Shown here: positions 11,170 to 22,247 of the stretch, piece by piece
How the letters are laid out: every line of letters begins with the position of its first letter
How positions within the stretch are numbered: position 1 is the first letter of the stretch
DNA from: Bettongia penicillata ogilbyi
Lineage: Eukaryota; Chordata; Mammalia; Diprotodontia; Potoroidae
Direction: 5' to 3'
Length of the DNA: 64,000 nucleotides
NCBI GenBank assembly: GCA_023548195.1
Contig: JAJHZJ010000061.1
Coordinates: 4,670,297-4,734,296, forward strand
Program-made: the position numbers and the translations under genes
The notes under the pieces: generated by a model
What the model was told of the DNA's origin: nothing
Database searches by the model: none
What the model saw: the letters and a program-made list of their open reading frames with translations, nothing else

Positions 11170-12110
11170 GGGACTGGACTTCAGAAGAATTCTCCTGTGA
11201 GAGTCAGTAACCCTTAGGAGCTTGGGTTTCTAGTATTATTGCTCCTGAGCCCCTATCTGATGTGCTCCCTTCAACATACTAGGAAAGTATAGCAAAAACA
11301 AAAATTACAATAACATCCTTCCAAACCTGAGATAAATGTTACCCTTGCATACATGAGGATCCTAAGGAGAGTGGGCTCAAACTTAAAGCATATGGATAGT
11401 CAGACATGTAAATATGTAGCAAAGATCCTTGAGGCTGGAAAGAACTTCATGACTCCTGGCCCTGGAAGTTCTTTTCTTCCTTTAAGAAGTCTACCAAGTT
11501 CACTTCAGGGCATTGTATGGGTGAAGGAAGAGTTGCTCCCTAACTCACCTGGGTTAGCTCCTTCCTTGCGTATAGTATCCTGGCAGATGGGTTGATCCAT
11601 TGCTAGTCTGAACTGGACCATTTTTTTTTTTTTTGGCTATTGGATTCAGCTACTATTGGATCTGGAGGTCTTTGCTCCTGACTTTGGTTGCTGAGGGAAC
11701 CTCTGATGACTCAACATTTCAAAGTTTATAAGGTCACAACCTGGTCAGTTCCTTCTCTGAATACTCATTCACTTAAAATCATGAAGTAATAAACCCTAAA
11801 AAGACAAAAAAAGCAGAGGCACCATGCTTCATAGATGCATGCTATCCAATGTTAAGGCAATCATCACCTGCCAAGTAGACTTTTACTACAAGAACATAAA
11901 GTTCTTTAATAGACTGATGCAAATAATTGTGCAACTATAAGTTGGGAGACCTAAATTCTAGTAACATTTTCCTCTGTTAATTTTCTAAGTTACCATGAGT
12001 AAATTACATCAATGAAGTACATTTCATTTTCTTAGTTTCTCCTTACTTTGTGAGAGTAATGCCATACATTTATTAGACCATTCTTCTCAAAGACTCTGAA
12101 TCAGGAAAAG
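11170..12110. other. Unassigned non-coding stretch
   Basis: Contains a T-run near 11622-11633 and an 80-codon open frame at 11353-11595 with no recognisable domain. Confidence 0.4.
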
Positions 12111-12114
12111 GTTC

Positions 12115-12600
12115 ATATAGAAGGTAGCACCTAAATTAAGCCTTAGAAAAAGTGAAGGCTTGCAAGGGCCAAAACTGAGAAAGGAACAACATTCCAGGCA
12201 TGAGATGGAGATGGAAAATGATAGGTCACATGCAGGGATGGCAAAAAAATCAGTTTGGCTGGAACACACATGACATAAATGTTAAACACAGTGCCCAACA
12301 CACAGTAAGACATTAATAAATGTCTTCTTTATTTCCCTTGATAAGTGAAGTAATGTAAAATAAGTCCAGAAAGATAGATTGGATCCTGATTGTGGAGAGT
12401 TTTAAATGGATAACTGACTAATTTGTATTTTATCCTAGAGGCAATAGTGAGCTACTGAAGATTTCTTGAGCCAAGGAGTAAAATGGTCAGATTTGTGCTT
12501 TAAGAATACTAACTTGGTGATTGTTTGCAGAATGGATTGGAGAGGGGAAATACTGGAATCAGGAAGGTGGCAAAACAGAATATTTGGTCTAGTTTCTTAG
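12115..12600 (-). repeat. L2 LINE, antisense, interrupted
   Basis: The plus strand matches the reverse complement of the L2 ORF2 C-terminal region: 'aacattccaggcatgagatg', 'gagttttaaatggataactg', 'ggtcagatttgtgctttaag'. A separate sense L2-like 3' tail (about 12270-12330) lies inside it. Confidence 0.65.
12270..12335 (+). repeat. L2-like 3' tail nested in antisense L2
   Basis: Carries 'acacagtgcccaacacacag' followed by 'cattaataaatgtcttcttt', an L2 terminus in opposite orientation to the surrounding L2. Confidence 0.5.
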
Positions 12601-13094
12601 TTCCTAGCACCACTCAGTTATTGCTATGTCCTTCTACATCTCCAATAACTTTCCCCAGTGTGGCCATCCCAGTCCACTTCTTGTCCCCAAGCACCTCTCA
12701 CCAAAAAAAGGCACAAAATTTGTATCCAGACACAAGTACTCATGATATTAGAGACTAACTTCCTATATTTTGCCATTGGTTCTCTCTAACTTTTAAAAGA
12801 AAGGAAATATCACAGTGTATATTAGCTAGGTATCTGGAAGGGGAAAAAATGAATCAAGTTTATTTGGACCTAACTCTAAGTAACCTTAACTATTTGGGGG
12901 GACCAAGGAACCAGTAATTTTTAAGAGACCTCAAATAGCAAACTGTGTAGTATCTACTGGAGTTGGAGCAGTACGTAGACCAACTCTACTATAAAATGGA
13001 TTGATGTATAGAAAACATCTTCCAAAAAGTGATACTTTAATTAATGGCATGTTTTTACAGTGGGGGAAAATTGATGAGCTTTTATACAAGACAT

Positions 13095-13315
13095 CAGAGA
13101 TCAAATTGGAGGCAGCTTAGCCCAGGGGAAATAACTCTGAATTTGTAGTAAGAGGACATGGTTTTGATTCTGTGCCAATCAATAATTTTGTTATCTCTGA
13201 GAGAATTAGTCCAGCTCTCTGGCCTGAGGTCTTTATCTGTAAAATGGGAAGACTGAACCAGATAACCTCTAAAATTTATTTCCAATTCTAAATCTGTGAC
13301 ACTATGGTCCCTTTC
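13095..13315 (+). repeat. MIR
   Basis: MIR core 'ctttatctgtaaaatgggaa' followed by 'aacctctaaaatttatttcc', with a degraded head upstream. Confidence 0.65.
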
Positions 13316-13329
13316 CAATGTTTATTAGG

Positions 13330-13465
13330 TATATAACCATGAGCAAATTACATAACTTCTGTTAAATGAGGATACCAATACTGATAATACTTTGTACTCT
13401 TTTCATCCTTAAAGCTCTATATTAATATGAGCATTATAAAGCACTATATAAATTGTATTACATAA
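13330..13465 (+). repeat. MIR 3' portion
   Basis: Starts 'catgagcaaattacataact' and ends in 'aaagcactatataaattgta', matching the 3' half of MIR. Confidence 0.55.
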
Positions 13466-14485
13466 ATAGAGCTCAACGCACTTATGTGTTTTATCCTTTC
13501 AAGATGCAAGGAGTGTATTGCCTAAGTAGAATATATGTGTTCCACTTGGGATGTCTAAATATATAGAAAAGCAGTTCACAGGTAGGCATGAGATATTTCT
13601 GGAATCTTGACTACCCTATCCAAGGTAGCCTGAAATTCCATGTTGAGGGACCAGTAGCCAGGAGGGTGGCTACTCTGTTCTATTCTGAGAGAGGGGTAAC
13701 AGATTAAAAATGCATCTATCTGCCCTCCTAAATATTGTTGGTCTGGGGACAAAATTTCTTCAAGACAAAAAGTCATTTTCTTGGCAAATATCACTTAAAG
13801 GTCCCTCAAACTTGCTTACATCCACCAGTTTGACCCCTTCCCACCAAACACTGGTTACCCCAAAGATCATCACAAACAATTAATCACTAGTAAACTAATA
13901 TATCCAAGCAAAAAGAAATTGATAAATTTATATAGATTAGACTATACCAAAAATATACAAATAAAGTAACCCTCCAGAAGAGAGATATCTCAGTTCAGCT
14001 AAGAGAGAGGCTCTAATCTCATCCAAGGGAAAATTCTGCAAAGTCTTTGTGGAGGCAATCAGACGTATGTTGGAGTTGGCTTCCCCTTCATGTCTATCAA
14101 GACTCTTTCCCTTTCTCTTCCCTGGAGTCAGTCCCTAAAAAAATCTGGAACCATGCATGCCTTTCTCAAAGAAAGAATAAAGAACATCTCTCCAAAGCTC
14201 TTATTCCAACCCTCACACAGTGTACAACCAACTTTCTCTCCACCAATTAGAAGAGTCTCATGCAAAAAGCTGCAGGTTTGATAACAAATACAGAGCAAGT
14301 TTTCTCAGAAATTAATTGTGTTCCATTTAGACAAGGCTTAATTTGCATTCTTCAAACCATAGAAATGTAGCTCAAAGCCACCTATTCCCAAAGGAGCTAC
14401 TAAAGGTAGACCTTTAATGTAAATGCTTCCTCTTAGAATACTGCATTTTCTTGGCCAGAGTAATAGTGTTCTGCAGGGGCTACAA
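13466..14485. other. Unassigned non-coding stretch
   Basis: Several short overlapping open frames of 60-72 codons occur here but none has coding support. No repeat was recognised. Confidence 0.4.
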
Positions 14486-14800
14486 TGTGTGTGTATTTGT
14501 CCTTTATTGCCAAAGAAGACCATGCCATCAGAGAAATGATGACATGACTTGCACTTGACTTTGTTTTGAGTGAGGGAGGACTATGCAGGTCACCAGCCTC
14601 ACTTCTCCTCCAAAGTCATCTGAATCCAGTGACCAGATATTCATCAAGATGACTGGAGATGACCCAGGATGAGGCAACTGGGGTTAAGTGACTTGCCCAA
14701 GGTCACACAGCTAGTGAGCATCAAGTGCCTGAGGTGAGATTTGAACTCAGGTCCTCCTGATTCCTGCACTGGTGCTCTATCCACTGCACCACCTAACTGC
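14486..14800 (-). mobile_element. Marsupial tRNA-derived SINE (long-tail family)
   Basis: Nearly complete antisense copy of a family that recurs at 17404, 30429, 38871 and 46272. On the plus strand it begins with the (TG)n end and 'ttgccaaagaagaccatgcc', passes 'atgacatgacttgcacttga', and ends at the tRNA-like head 'tccactgcaccacctaactg'. The A/B-box-derived head drives pol III transcription in such SINEs. Confidence 0.85.
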
Positions 14801-15165
14801 ATAAGGCAATGAGGACTGGAGAATGATGGATCCAGTCTACTTGGAGGGGTGATCACATTATCAAAAATGAATCCTTTGGCTCTCCTGAGGCAAAGTCACC
14901 CTGTGGAACTGTATTTCATATAGCAAATCAAAAGAATAAGAAGTCAGATTTGGGGAGTTAACGCAGATATCACTTAGTCACAAAGAAGTCATTGAATCTG
15001 TGCTGTGGATGTTTGGTGATTCCTTAGAATATGATAGGAAGTTAAATTACTTGATAATCTTTTCTTTCTAGGAACCTTTGGAGGTAACACTATTATTCTG
15101 ATTTTAGCCTAGGGCCTTCTGGAAAGCATTGTTTCACTATTTGTTGGTTGTTTTGAAAGAGAAGG
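14801..15165. other. Unassigned spacer between two SINEs
   Basis: No gene or repeat was recognised. Confidence 0.45.
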
Positions 15166-15407
15166 CAGCTAGGTGGCACAATGGCTAGAGTACCCAACTT
15201 GGAATCAGGAAGACTCATCTTCCTGAAATCAAAGCCAATCTTAGACACTTACTTGCTGTGTGACCTTGGTCACTTAACTCTGCCTCAGTTTCCTCAGGTG
15301 TAAAATGAGTTAGAGAAGGAAATGGCAAACTACTCCTGTATCTTTGCCAAGAAACCCCAGACAGGGTCATGAAGAGTCAGACATAACTAATCTACAACAA
15401 CAAATTC
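15166..15407 (+). mobile_element. MAR1-like SINE with target-site duplication
   Basis: Complete sense copy: head 'ggcagctaggtggcacaatg', middle 'ctcagtttcctcaggtgtaa', tail 'ctttgccaagaaaccccaga' and an RTE-like end 'gaagagtcagacataactaa' with ACAACAACAAA. A 10-bp duplication AAAGAGAAGG flanks it (15156-15165 and 15408-15417), so insertion by target-primed reverse transcription is well supported. Confidence 0.85.
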
Positions 15408-15419
15408 AAAGAGAAGGGC

Positions 15420-16495
15420 CCATTTTCCTTAAGTAAGTTAAATAATTCTACTTAACCATCAACGTTTAATTAAACTCACTAAAGGATAAAAGCGAGTGGT
15501 GCAGTTAACTCAAATGCCTTTTTTTGTATTTGGGGAATGTATTATATGATTATCTTTACAGTACTTTACCTTCCTAATTATGCTTTGATTAGACAAATTT
15601 AAATTATTTTCTCATTCTCTCAGCACAGAGGAAAGTAGTCTAATGCAGTTAATAATAGAGGCAGGTTCAAGTGAAGGTTGTTTTTATTTTTTTGGATGGG
15701 GGGAGCTTCAGAATGCTTGTAGGCAGCAGGAAAGAAGACAGCAAATGTAGAGAGAATGAAGACAGAGAAAAGGAATGATGGAAGATTAAGCTCCAGAAAG
15801 AGCTAGGAGAGGATGGAATTGAGGACACAGATAGAGGGTTGACACTGACAAGAAGGGTTGACTTTTCTTTAGAGAATAGCACAAAGGAGGAAAGAATAAG
15901 AGGTGATGAAGAAGGCTATTGAGGCATTCGCAATGTCCTACGTGTCTTCTTCCTTTCACAACCAAGAATGGGAAGATGCTGGAGACTTTTGATGCCATCC
16001 TTACAGACTCCTCCCTGAAGAGGAAACCTCCTACAATGCAACTTGCAATAGTAATTTACTATGTTAAGAGAGTTACTTGGGGACAGGACTCTTACAAATT
16101 TCTATCCACAGTGCCATGCTGCCCCTCCCAGCAAGCTCTTAAAAAAGTCAGCCACACTCATTGACCCACTTTCTCGCCTTTCAATTACGTTTGAATTGAA
16201 TTTAAATTGAATTTAATTTTAATTACTTTGCAATCTGACTTTCAGCTGAACTACCTCTAAACTACCAGATACAACTTTTTATCAGTCTTTATTCCACTTG
16301 CCATCTTTGCAGGTTTTGATGCTGTTTGATCACTCCTCTTTGTGGATATGGTCTCTTCTTTCTGTTCCTGTGATAAATTATTCTGGACCAGTTCTGTTCC
16401 TACCTCCTACCTGACTGTTTCTTCTTTGTCTCCTTTGCTGAATCACCATATGTTTCCTGTCCTCAAATTTTAGGTCATCACCCCACCACTACCAG
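15420..16495. other. Unassigned non-coding stretch
   Basis: A purine-rich run at 15710-15910 produces chance minus-strand open frames rich in Ser and Leu. No gene or repeat was recognised. Confidence 0.4.
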
Positions 16496-16499
16496 CACC

Positions 16500-16672
16500 A
16501 AGATTCTATCCTAGACCCAGTTCCTCCTCTCGTCTCTCTCACCATCTCTCTGCTTCTCTGCATCTCTCTGCTCTCCCAGTCTCTTTCTCCTTCTTCCTGT
16601 CTCCTCCTCCTCCCCTCCCTGTTTCTGTCTGTCTGTCTCTCTTCCACTCCCTCCCTCATCCATGACCATACG
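16500..16672. repeat. Long polypyrimidine tract on the plus strand
   Basis: About 170 bp composed mainly of C and T in CTCT, TCTG and TCCTCC units. The minus strand consequently shows a low-complexity Arg/Glu-rich open frame that should not be read as a protein. Confidence 0.8.
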
Positions 16673-16719
16673 TTCAATCATTTCTATGCATAGGTCTGCT
16701 GGAACAGTTGAGTGCCAAG

Positions 16720-16920
16720 GTGGATGCAGTACCAGACTTGGACAAAGAAGTGGTCTCAGACACTTACCAGTCTGTGTGATCCTGGAAAAGTCATGTAATC
16801 CCTGTCACTCTCAATTTCCCTGGCTGTAAAATGGGGATAAAAAATAGCACATAATTCACAGGCCATTGTGAGGATACCATTAAGTATTAAGTACAAACTT
16901 TAAAGCTCTATGTAAATGTT
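16720..16920 (+). repeat. MIR
   Basis: Sense MIR: 'ctgtgtgatcctggaaaagt', 'aatttccctggctgtaaaat', tail 'taaagctctatgtaaatgtt'. Confidence 0.7.
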
Positions 16921-17403
16921 AGTTACTATGTCTCCCAAAGCTTATACTCCAGTCCAGTCCTGCATCTCCCACCGCCTGCCCAATATCTTTGCCTTTATGT
17001 CTCATAGGCATCTCAAACTCAGTATCTTCAGTACAGAACTCATTATCTCCACCTCCATAAACCCAGTCTGTTGCTATGGAAGGTACTGCTCATCCTTCTA
17101 GTTATTACTCTAATTTATAATCTCAGAGTCTTCCTTAATTTCTCCTTCTCCCCTTTACCCAAACAGTTGCCAAATCTCATCAATTATACTTCCAAAACAT
17201 TACTCCCATTTGTTTCCTCCTCTCCAGTCACATAGCCACTACCCTAATTCAGGTTAACATCACCTTCCATCTGGACTATTGCAATAGCATCCTATTTGGT
17301 CTCCCTGTCTCCAGTTTCTGTCCTCCCCAGTCTATCTTCTATATATGCTATTATGTTGAAATTCTTAAAGCACAAGTCTGATTATGTAATTCCTCTACTC
17401 AGT
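16921..17403 (+). repeat. L2 LINE, ORF2 C-terminal region (part 1)
   Basis: The sense strand resembles L2 ORF2: 'cttccatctggactattgca' followed by 'atagcatcctatttggtctc' and 'aaagcacaagtctgattatg'. The element continues after the SINE inserted at 17404-17716. Confidence 0.75.
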
Positions 17404-17716
17404 GTGTGTGTTCGTCCTTCATTGCCAAAGAAGACCATGCCATCAGAGAAATAATGGCATGATTTGCACTTGACTTTATTTTGAGTGAGGCAGGGCTGTG
17501 CAGGTCACCAGCCTCACTTCTCCTCCAGAGCCATCTGAATCCAGTGACCAGATATTCATCAGGATGACTGGAGATGACCCAGGATGAGGCAACTGGGGTT
17601 AAGTGACTTGCCCAAGATCACACAGCTAGTGAGTGTCAAGTGTCTGAGGTGATTTGAACTCAGATCCTCCTGACTCCTGCACTGGTACTCTATCCACTGC
17701 ACCACCTAGCTGCCCC
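17404..17716 (-). mobile_element. Marsupial tRNA-derived SINE with 12-bp target duplication
   Basis: Antisense full-length copy of the long-tail family, ending with the head 'cactgcaccacctagctgcc'. The duplication CCTCTACTCAGT occurs at 17392-17403 and again at 17717-17728. It splits an L2 element, so it is younger than that L2. Confidence 0.9.
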
Positions 17717-18390
17717 CCTCTACTCAGTAAGCTTCAGCAGATACCCATAGGCCCTGAGACAAAACACAAACTCCTTAACCTGGCATTTAAAGCCCTCCAC
17801 CATCTGGCTACAGTCTACCTATTCCAGATGCATTTCCTTTTACTGTCCTTCATGCCACACTGGCCTATTGACTATTACCTAAATTGACACTCCATATCTT
17901 ATCTCTTTACCTTTCATCTGTGATCAATTTCCTAACCCCTTTCTCCCTCCCCCTAACTTCAAATTTTTATCTTCTCTCAATCTCAGTTTAAATTCTACTA
18001 ATCTAGAGTAAATCTTAAAGTTTTCTGGATAAAGTTAGTGTTCTGGGTAAATCTATAGACCCCTTCTCTGAATAATGTTTTTAAATGCATATAACAAAAT
18101 ACATAGGACTATAAAGGAAACCAATTTTATTGAATTACAGTTATCAAAATATTTTTACAAAACAAGTTAATGGACCCCAGGTTAAGAATTTTCTTCCATT
18201 ATCTTCCTATTTGTTAAATACTCTTCCCCTTTTGAAATGACCTGATATTTGTTGTATTTTACCAGTGCACATTTTGTCTACTCTCAGTAAAATGTAAACT
18301 GCTTATGATCAACATACATATTTTTGCCTGTATCTCCAGCCTCCAGCACAGTAGTTTGCACACAGCAGGTGTTTAAATTTGCCAAATGGA
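17717..18390 (+). repeat. L2 LINE (part 2) and 3' tail
   Basis: Resumes the L2 ORF2 end at 'gacaaaacacaaactcctta' and 'aaagccctccaccatctggc'. After an unrelated-looking stretch (18030-18200) an L2 3' tail follows with 'tatctccagcctccagcaca' and 'cagcaggtgtttaaatttgc'. Confidence 0.65.
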
Positions 18391-18394
18391 ATTG

Positions 18395-18545
18395 ATCCTA
18401 GAGGCAATATGAATCTAATGAAGGCATTAGGGAGATGGTCTGATCAGACCAATGCCAATTATTTTGGCAGCTATGTGAATAATGGAGTTTAGAGGAAGGG
18501 ATGCCCTTCCCTCCCCAAAACAACTATTACAATGATCTAGTTGAA
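18395..18545 (-). repeat. L2 LINE fragment, antisense
   Basis: Plus-strand motifs 'tgatcctagaggcaatatga' and 'gcaattattttggcagctat'-like sequence are the reverse complement of the L2 ORF2 end. Confidence 0.55.
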
Positions 18546-18547
18546 AA

Positions 18548-18695
18548 TTTATAGTAAGAACTCACATTGATATAGCATTTTGAGGTTTGGAAAGCATTTT
18601 CTTAATAATAATCCTCTGAAATAAAGAATATAAATATTATTATCCCCATTTTACGGTTAAAAAAATTGAGATATTACTGAAGACTGTAAAGCTAG
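18548..18695 (-). repeat. MIR, antisense
   Basis: Shows 'attattatccccattttacg' preceded by 'catttt' and 'aataataatcctctgaaata', the antisense MIR 3' half. Confidence 0.6.
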
Positions 18696-18797
18696 GATCT
18701 GAAATATTTGATTGGCAAAACAGAGGTAGCAAGATGCTCTGTAGTGAGCAAAAATTCATAGATTTGAGGATATTGAAGACATGCTTAGAATACAGTG

Positions 18798-18926
18798 TGT
18801 CTTGGATTCCTTGAAGTAACAAGAATCTCAGCCTCATCTTGTCTAAAGGAACTTGGATAGCACAATCTATCTATCACCTTTCTTACTGGTACCCCTTTTC
18901 TGGAAATGTTGAATTAATTAGAGCTA
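18798..18926 (+). repeat. Left arm of a 129-bp inverted repeat
   Basis: This arm is the reverse complement of 20124-20252. By eye the two arms have equal length, no gaps and five mismatches over 129 positions (about 96% identity). The spacer is 1197 bp and contains an L1 3' end and a MIR. I do not recognise the arm sequence as a known repeat. Confidence 0.85.
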
Positions 18927-19049
18927 ATATAATATAAGCCCATTTTGAAACACAGTATCCATTTTGGAGAGGACTAGGAACTAAGAATTGGAAAGGTAGA
19001 GTGACCCCTGATTCAACTTTGAATTTGATCTTACAAGCACTAGCATCCC

Positions 19050-19830
19050 AGAGGGGATGTGGAAATATAGGTACACTAATACATTGTTAGGAGAGTTGTG
19101 TATTGGTCCAAACATTTTTGGAGAACAATTTGGAAGCCTGCCCAAAGGACTAAAAACTGGGCATACCCTTTAATCCATCAATATCCCTACTAGGTATGTA
19201 TCCTAAAGAAATCAAAGAAAAGGGAAAAGGACTGATGTGTGCAAAAATATCTATAGTAGGCCTTTTTGTGGTGGTAAAGAATTGGAAATTGAGGGGATGC
19301 CCATCAAACGGAGAAAGGATGAACAAATTGTGGTATATGATTATGATGGAATACTGTTGTGCTAAAAGAAATGATGAGGGGAATCATTTCAAAAAAACCT
19401 GTGAAGACATATATGAATTGATGCAAAGTGAAGTGATCAGAACCAGAAAAACATTGTACACAGTAGCAACAATATTATAATGATGATCAACTATGAAAGA
19501 CTTAGCTATTTTATCAATACAATGATCCAAAACAATTCCAAAAAATTCATAATAAAAATGCCATCTACTTCCAGAGAGAACTGATGATCTCTAAATACAG
19601 ATTTTTCATTTTCTTTTCCTCCTTCCTTCCTTTATTTCATAGCATAACTACTACAGAAATATATTTTGCATAACTTCACATGTATAATGGGTATCATATT
19701 GTTTGCTTTCTCAATGGGTAGAGGAGGGTCTGGAGGGAGGCGAGAATTTGGAACTCATTTTTTTGAAAATGAATGTTTAAAAAATTAGAAAATAAACTTA
19801 TACAAACAAAAACCCAAGAAAAGTAAAAAA
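19050..19830 (+). mobile_element. L1 LINE 3' end (ORF2 C-terminus and 3' UTR)
   Basis: This is a 5'-truncated marsupial-type L1. The open frame at 19196-19480 gives 94 residues matching the end of L1 ORF2p in spirit (a 'VVKNWKLRGCPS' and 'MNKLWYMIMMEYCCAKRNDE' region). Then comes a 3' UTR with 'gaatttggaactcatttttt' and an A-rich end near 19790-19830. It has no reverse-transcriptase catalytic core and is dead. It fills most of the spacer of the inverted repeat at 18798/20124. Confidence 0.8.
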
Positions 19831-19949
19831 CAAACATACTAATATTAGCATCCACTAAAGGTTCTGAACAGGGGAGTACAGTGTTAAGAAACTTGGACTT
19901 AAGTCAACAAACATTTTTTTAACCTTCTAGATCTGCTTTGCTTCTGGGT

Positions 19950-20060
19950 CCAGACCATTTGGAACTTAGCCTGCAGGTATATCTCTAGGCCTCATTTTCC
20001 TCATCTGTAAGATGAGGTCTTGTGATTGTATGATTTAACAGAAGACACATTTCTTTCTTT
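19950..20060 (+). repeat. MIR fragment
   Basis: Core motif 'attttcctcatctgtaagat' followed by a short 3' segment. Confidence 0.6.
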
Positions 20061-20123
20061 ACTGGAACTTTAGCCCAAGATAAATATCCTCATCAACCAG
20101 ATAAGTGTCTTAAATGGGAAACT

Positions 20124-20252
20124 TAGCTCTAATTAATTCAACATTTCCAGAAAAGGGGTGCCAGTAAGAAGGGTGATAGATAGATTGTTCTATCCAAGTT
20201 CCTTTAGACAAGATGAGGCTGAAATTCTTGTTCCTTCAAGGAATCCAAGACA
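20124..20252 (-). repeat. Right arm of the 129-bp inverted repeat
   Basis: Reverse complement of 18798-18926. Flanking sequences beyond both arm ends do not match, which sets sharp limits. A 70-codon, very basic open frame (20213-20425) starts inside this arm but has no further support. Confidence 0.85.
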
Positions 20253-20254
20253 GA

Positions 20255-21695
20255 CAACAGAAAAGCAAGATTGTAAAAGAGAAAGAGAAACACCTAAAAG
20301 GTTTTAGAGACAGGAGAAAAGAAGTCCCTCCTAGAAAAAAAGATACCCCCAAAACTCCAACCAAAATCAAAGAAACAGGCAGGCAAACTTTCCTTCACCC
20401 AAGAAAGAACCTTGCCAAACAATGACATAAAATCAGTAGTTTAGTTTAGTTTTTAATGTTTTATTTATAACTTTTGTCTTCACTTCACAGTCACTGAGGG
20501 TGAAGAGGGAGTTGAATATTTTCTTACAACAAAGAAAATAAATTAAAGACAAAAATTCCAATAACTGAATCTGACAGCATATCTACCATTCTGCCCTAGA
20601 ATCCCCCCAACTCTCACCTGTAGTGGGAGTTATTTCATTATATGGTCTCCAGGACCATTGTTCATTTTTCAGTTAGGGTGATTTTGTTTTATTTTCCTTG
20701 TTGTTCTTTGGCTCTACTTATTTTATTCTGCATCAATTCATACAAATCTTCGCATGTTTCCCATAACTACTCCTATCTGTAAAAGCAGTATTTTATAAGG
20801 ATAAATCTGGTGGCAACATCCATAATAGACTAGCAAAAGCACTGTAGACAATGGAAAGTGTGTTTTTTCCTATGTTTTCAAAAGAAACTTGCAAACATCC
20901 TAACATTAGTAGTTCATGATGTGTGTAATGAGCCTGAAACTGTGACCAGGGAACGACGAGTAAGTAAGTTTAGCCTTAAGTTTCTGAATCTATTGTCATT
21001 GCTCTGAACAGGTTCTGGTGTCTATTAACACTATTAATAACTCCTATTAGAGTTCTATTGTTTACCAAGGTGTACCATGTGGTCAGCCAAAGGGAAAACG
21101 AGACAGCACCAGAGTATCTCAAGGGGATATTAGGATTTAATGATTCATGGTCACAGGTACCCTTTCTGCGTAACCTATCTAAAGATAAACCTCAGATGTG
21201 CAGGTGTCTGGTTTTACAGGGAATTTGTGGAGCTTAAAGCTCAGTTGACTGGCTACTGTGTTCCACCAACATCTGGCCCTTTAAGTACTATTGTTGGATC
21301 AAGGGGACTTATTCCACCTGTCAAACACAAGTTAGACTTGATTGTCCCCCTGCCCACAGTTTCAGTGTACCTGAGAATATCACCCAAACTAAAATTAATG
21401 GAGCATCGGAAGCACACAGATGTCTTTGTTGGATGAGCAGAGATATTCCAGCTCCCCAGGCACTGTTTATCTAAAGTATTAAATATTAAGAATAGGTTGT
21501 AATCATTTAGAACCACAGAAATGTAAGGAACTTGAACAGATTTCTGCAGAAAAACTAGGTGAAAAAGATCGTAAGAAACTATTGAAAATATTAGATAGAA
21601 GCCTATGAGACTGCTAAGAACTTTTGAGAAGAAAATTCCACAGCGCTTCTTATCTGTTATTGAGATCTTCCACAAGGAAGGGGGAAGCAGGAGGG
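20255..21695. other. Unassigned stretch with opposed open frames
   Basis: The largest minus-strand open frame outside repeats (21253-21705, 150 codons) overlaps a 98-codon plus-strand frame (21140-21436). Neither has a recognisable domain, a good splice frame or a signal peptide I trust. No repeat family was identified. Confidence 0.35.
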
Positions 21696-21699
21696 AAAC

Positions 21700-22142
21700 A
21701 AACACCTATTAAGCACCTTCTATATACCAGGTGGGGGCAGCTAAGTGGCACAGTGAATAGAGTGACAGGCCTAGAGTCAGGAAGACGCATCTTCTGAGTC
21801 CAAGTCTGGCCTATGTGACCCTGGGCCAATCACTTACCTTTGTATGCCTCAGTTTCCTCATTTGTAAAATGAGCTGGAGAAAGAAATGGCCAATCACTCC
21901 AGTATCTTTGCCAAGAAAACCCCAAGTGGAGTCATGAAGAGTCAGACACTACTAAAATAACTGAACAACAAAAATGTACTAGGTACTGCACTAAATGTTT
22001 TACAGATATCTTATTTGAACCTCCCCCAAACCCTGTGGAATAAGGGTGATTATTATCCCCATTTATAAATGACAAAACTAAGATAGAGGTTAAATGACTT
22101 CCCCAGGGTCGTATAGCTAGTAGATGTCTGAGGCAAGATTTG
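21700..22142 (-). repeat. MIR, antisense, split by a MAR1-like SINE
   Basis: The left part 'agcaccttctatataccagg' resumes after the SINE at 'actgcactaaatgttttaca' and runs through 'ttatccccatttataaatga' to 'gaggcaagatttgatctgcc', an antisense MIR. Confidence 0.65.
21732..21973 (+). mobile_element. MAR1-like SINE
   Basis: Sense copy with head 'ggcagctaagtggcacagtg', 'gcctcagtttcctcatttgt', 'tatctttgccaagaaaaccc' and an RTE-like tail 'catgaagagtcagacactac'. It is inserted into the antisense MIR. Confidence 0.85.
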
Positions 22143-22144
22143 AT

Positions 22145-22197
22145 CTGCCTTTTTTTTCTTTTTACAACATGGCTAATAGGGACATATGCTTTGCATG

Positions 22198-22247
<50 letters not shown>

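Noticed and set aside
16489..16677. Arg/Glu-rich 62-codon minus-strand frame
   Set aside because: It is a direct translation of the polypyrimidine tract and is low complexity.
20213..20425. 70-codon very basic open frame starting inside the inverted-repeat arm
   Set aside because: Lys/Arg richness comes from purine-rich DNA; no splice sites or domain were seen.
21932..22246. 104-codon minus-strand frame beginning with repeated Tyr-Ile
   Set aside because: Its start is the (TA)n microsatellite, and the rest is MIR and SINE sequence.
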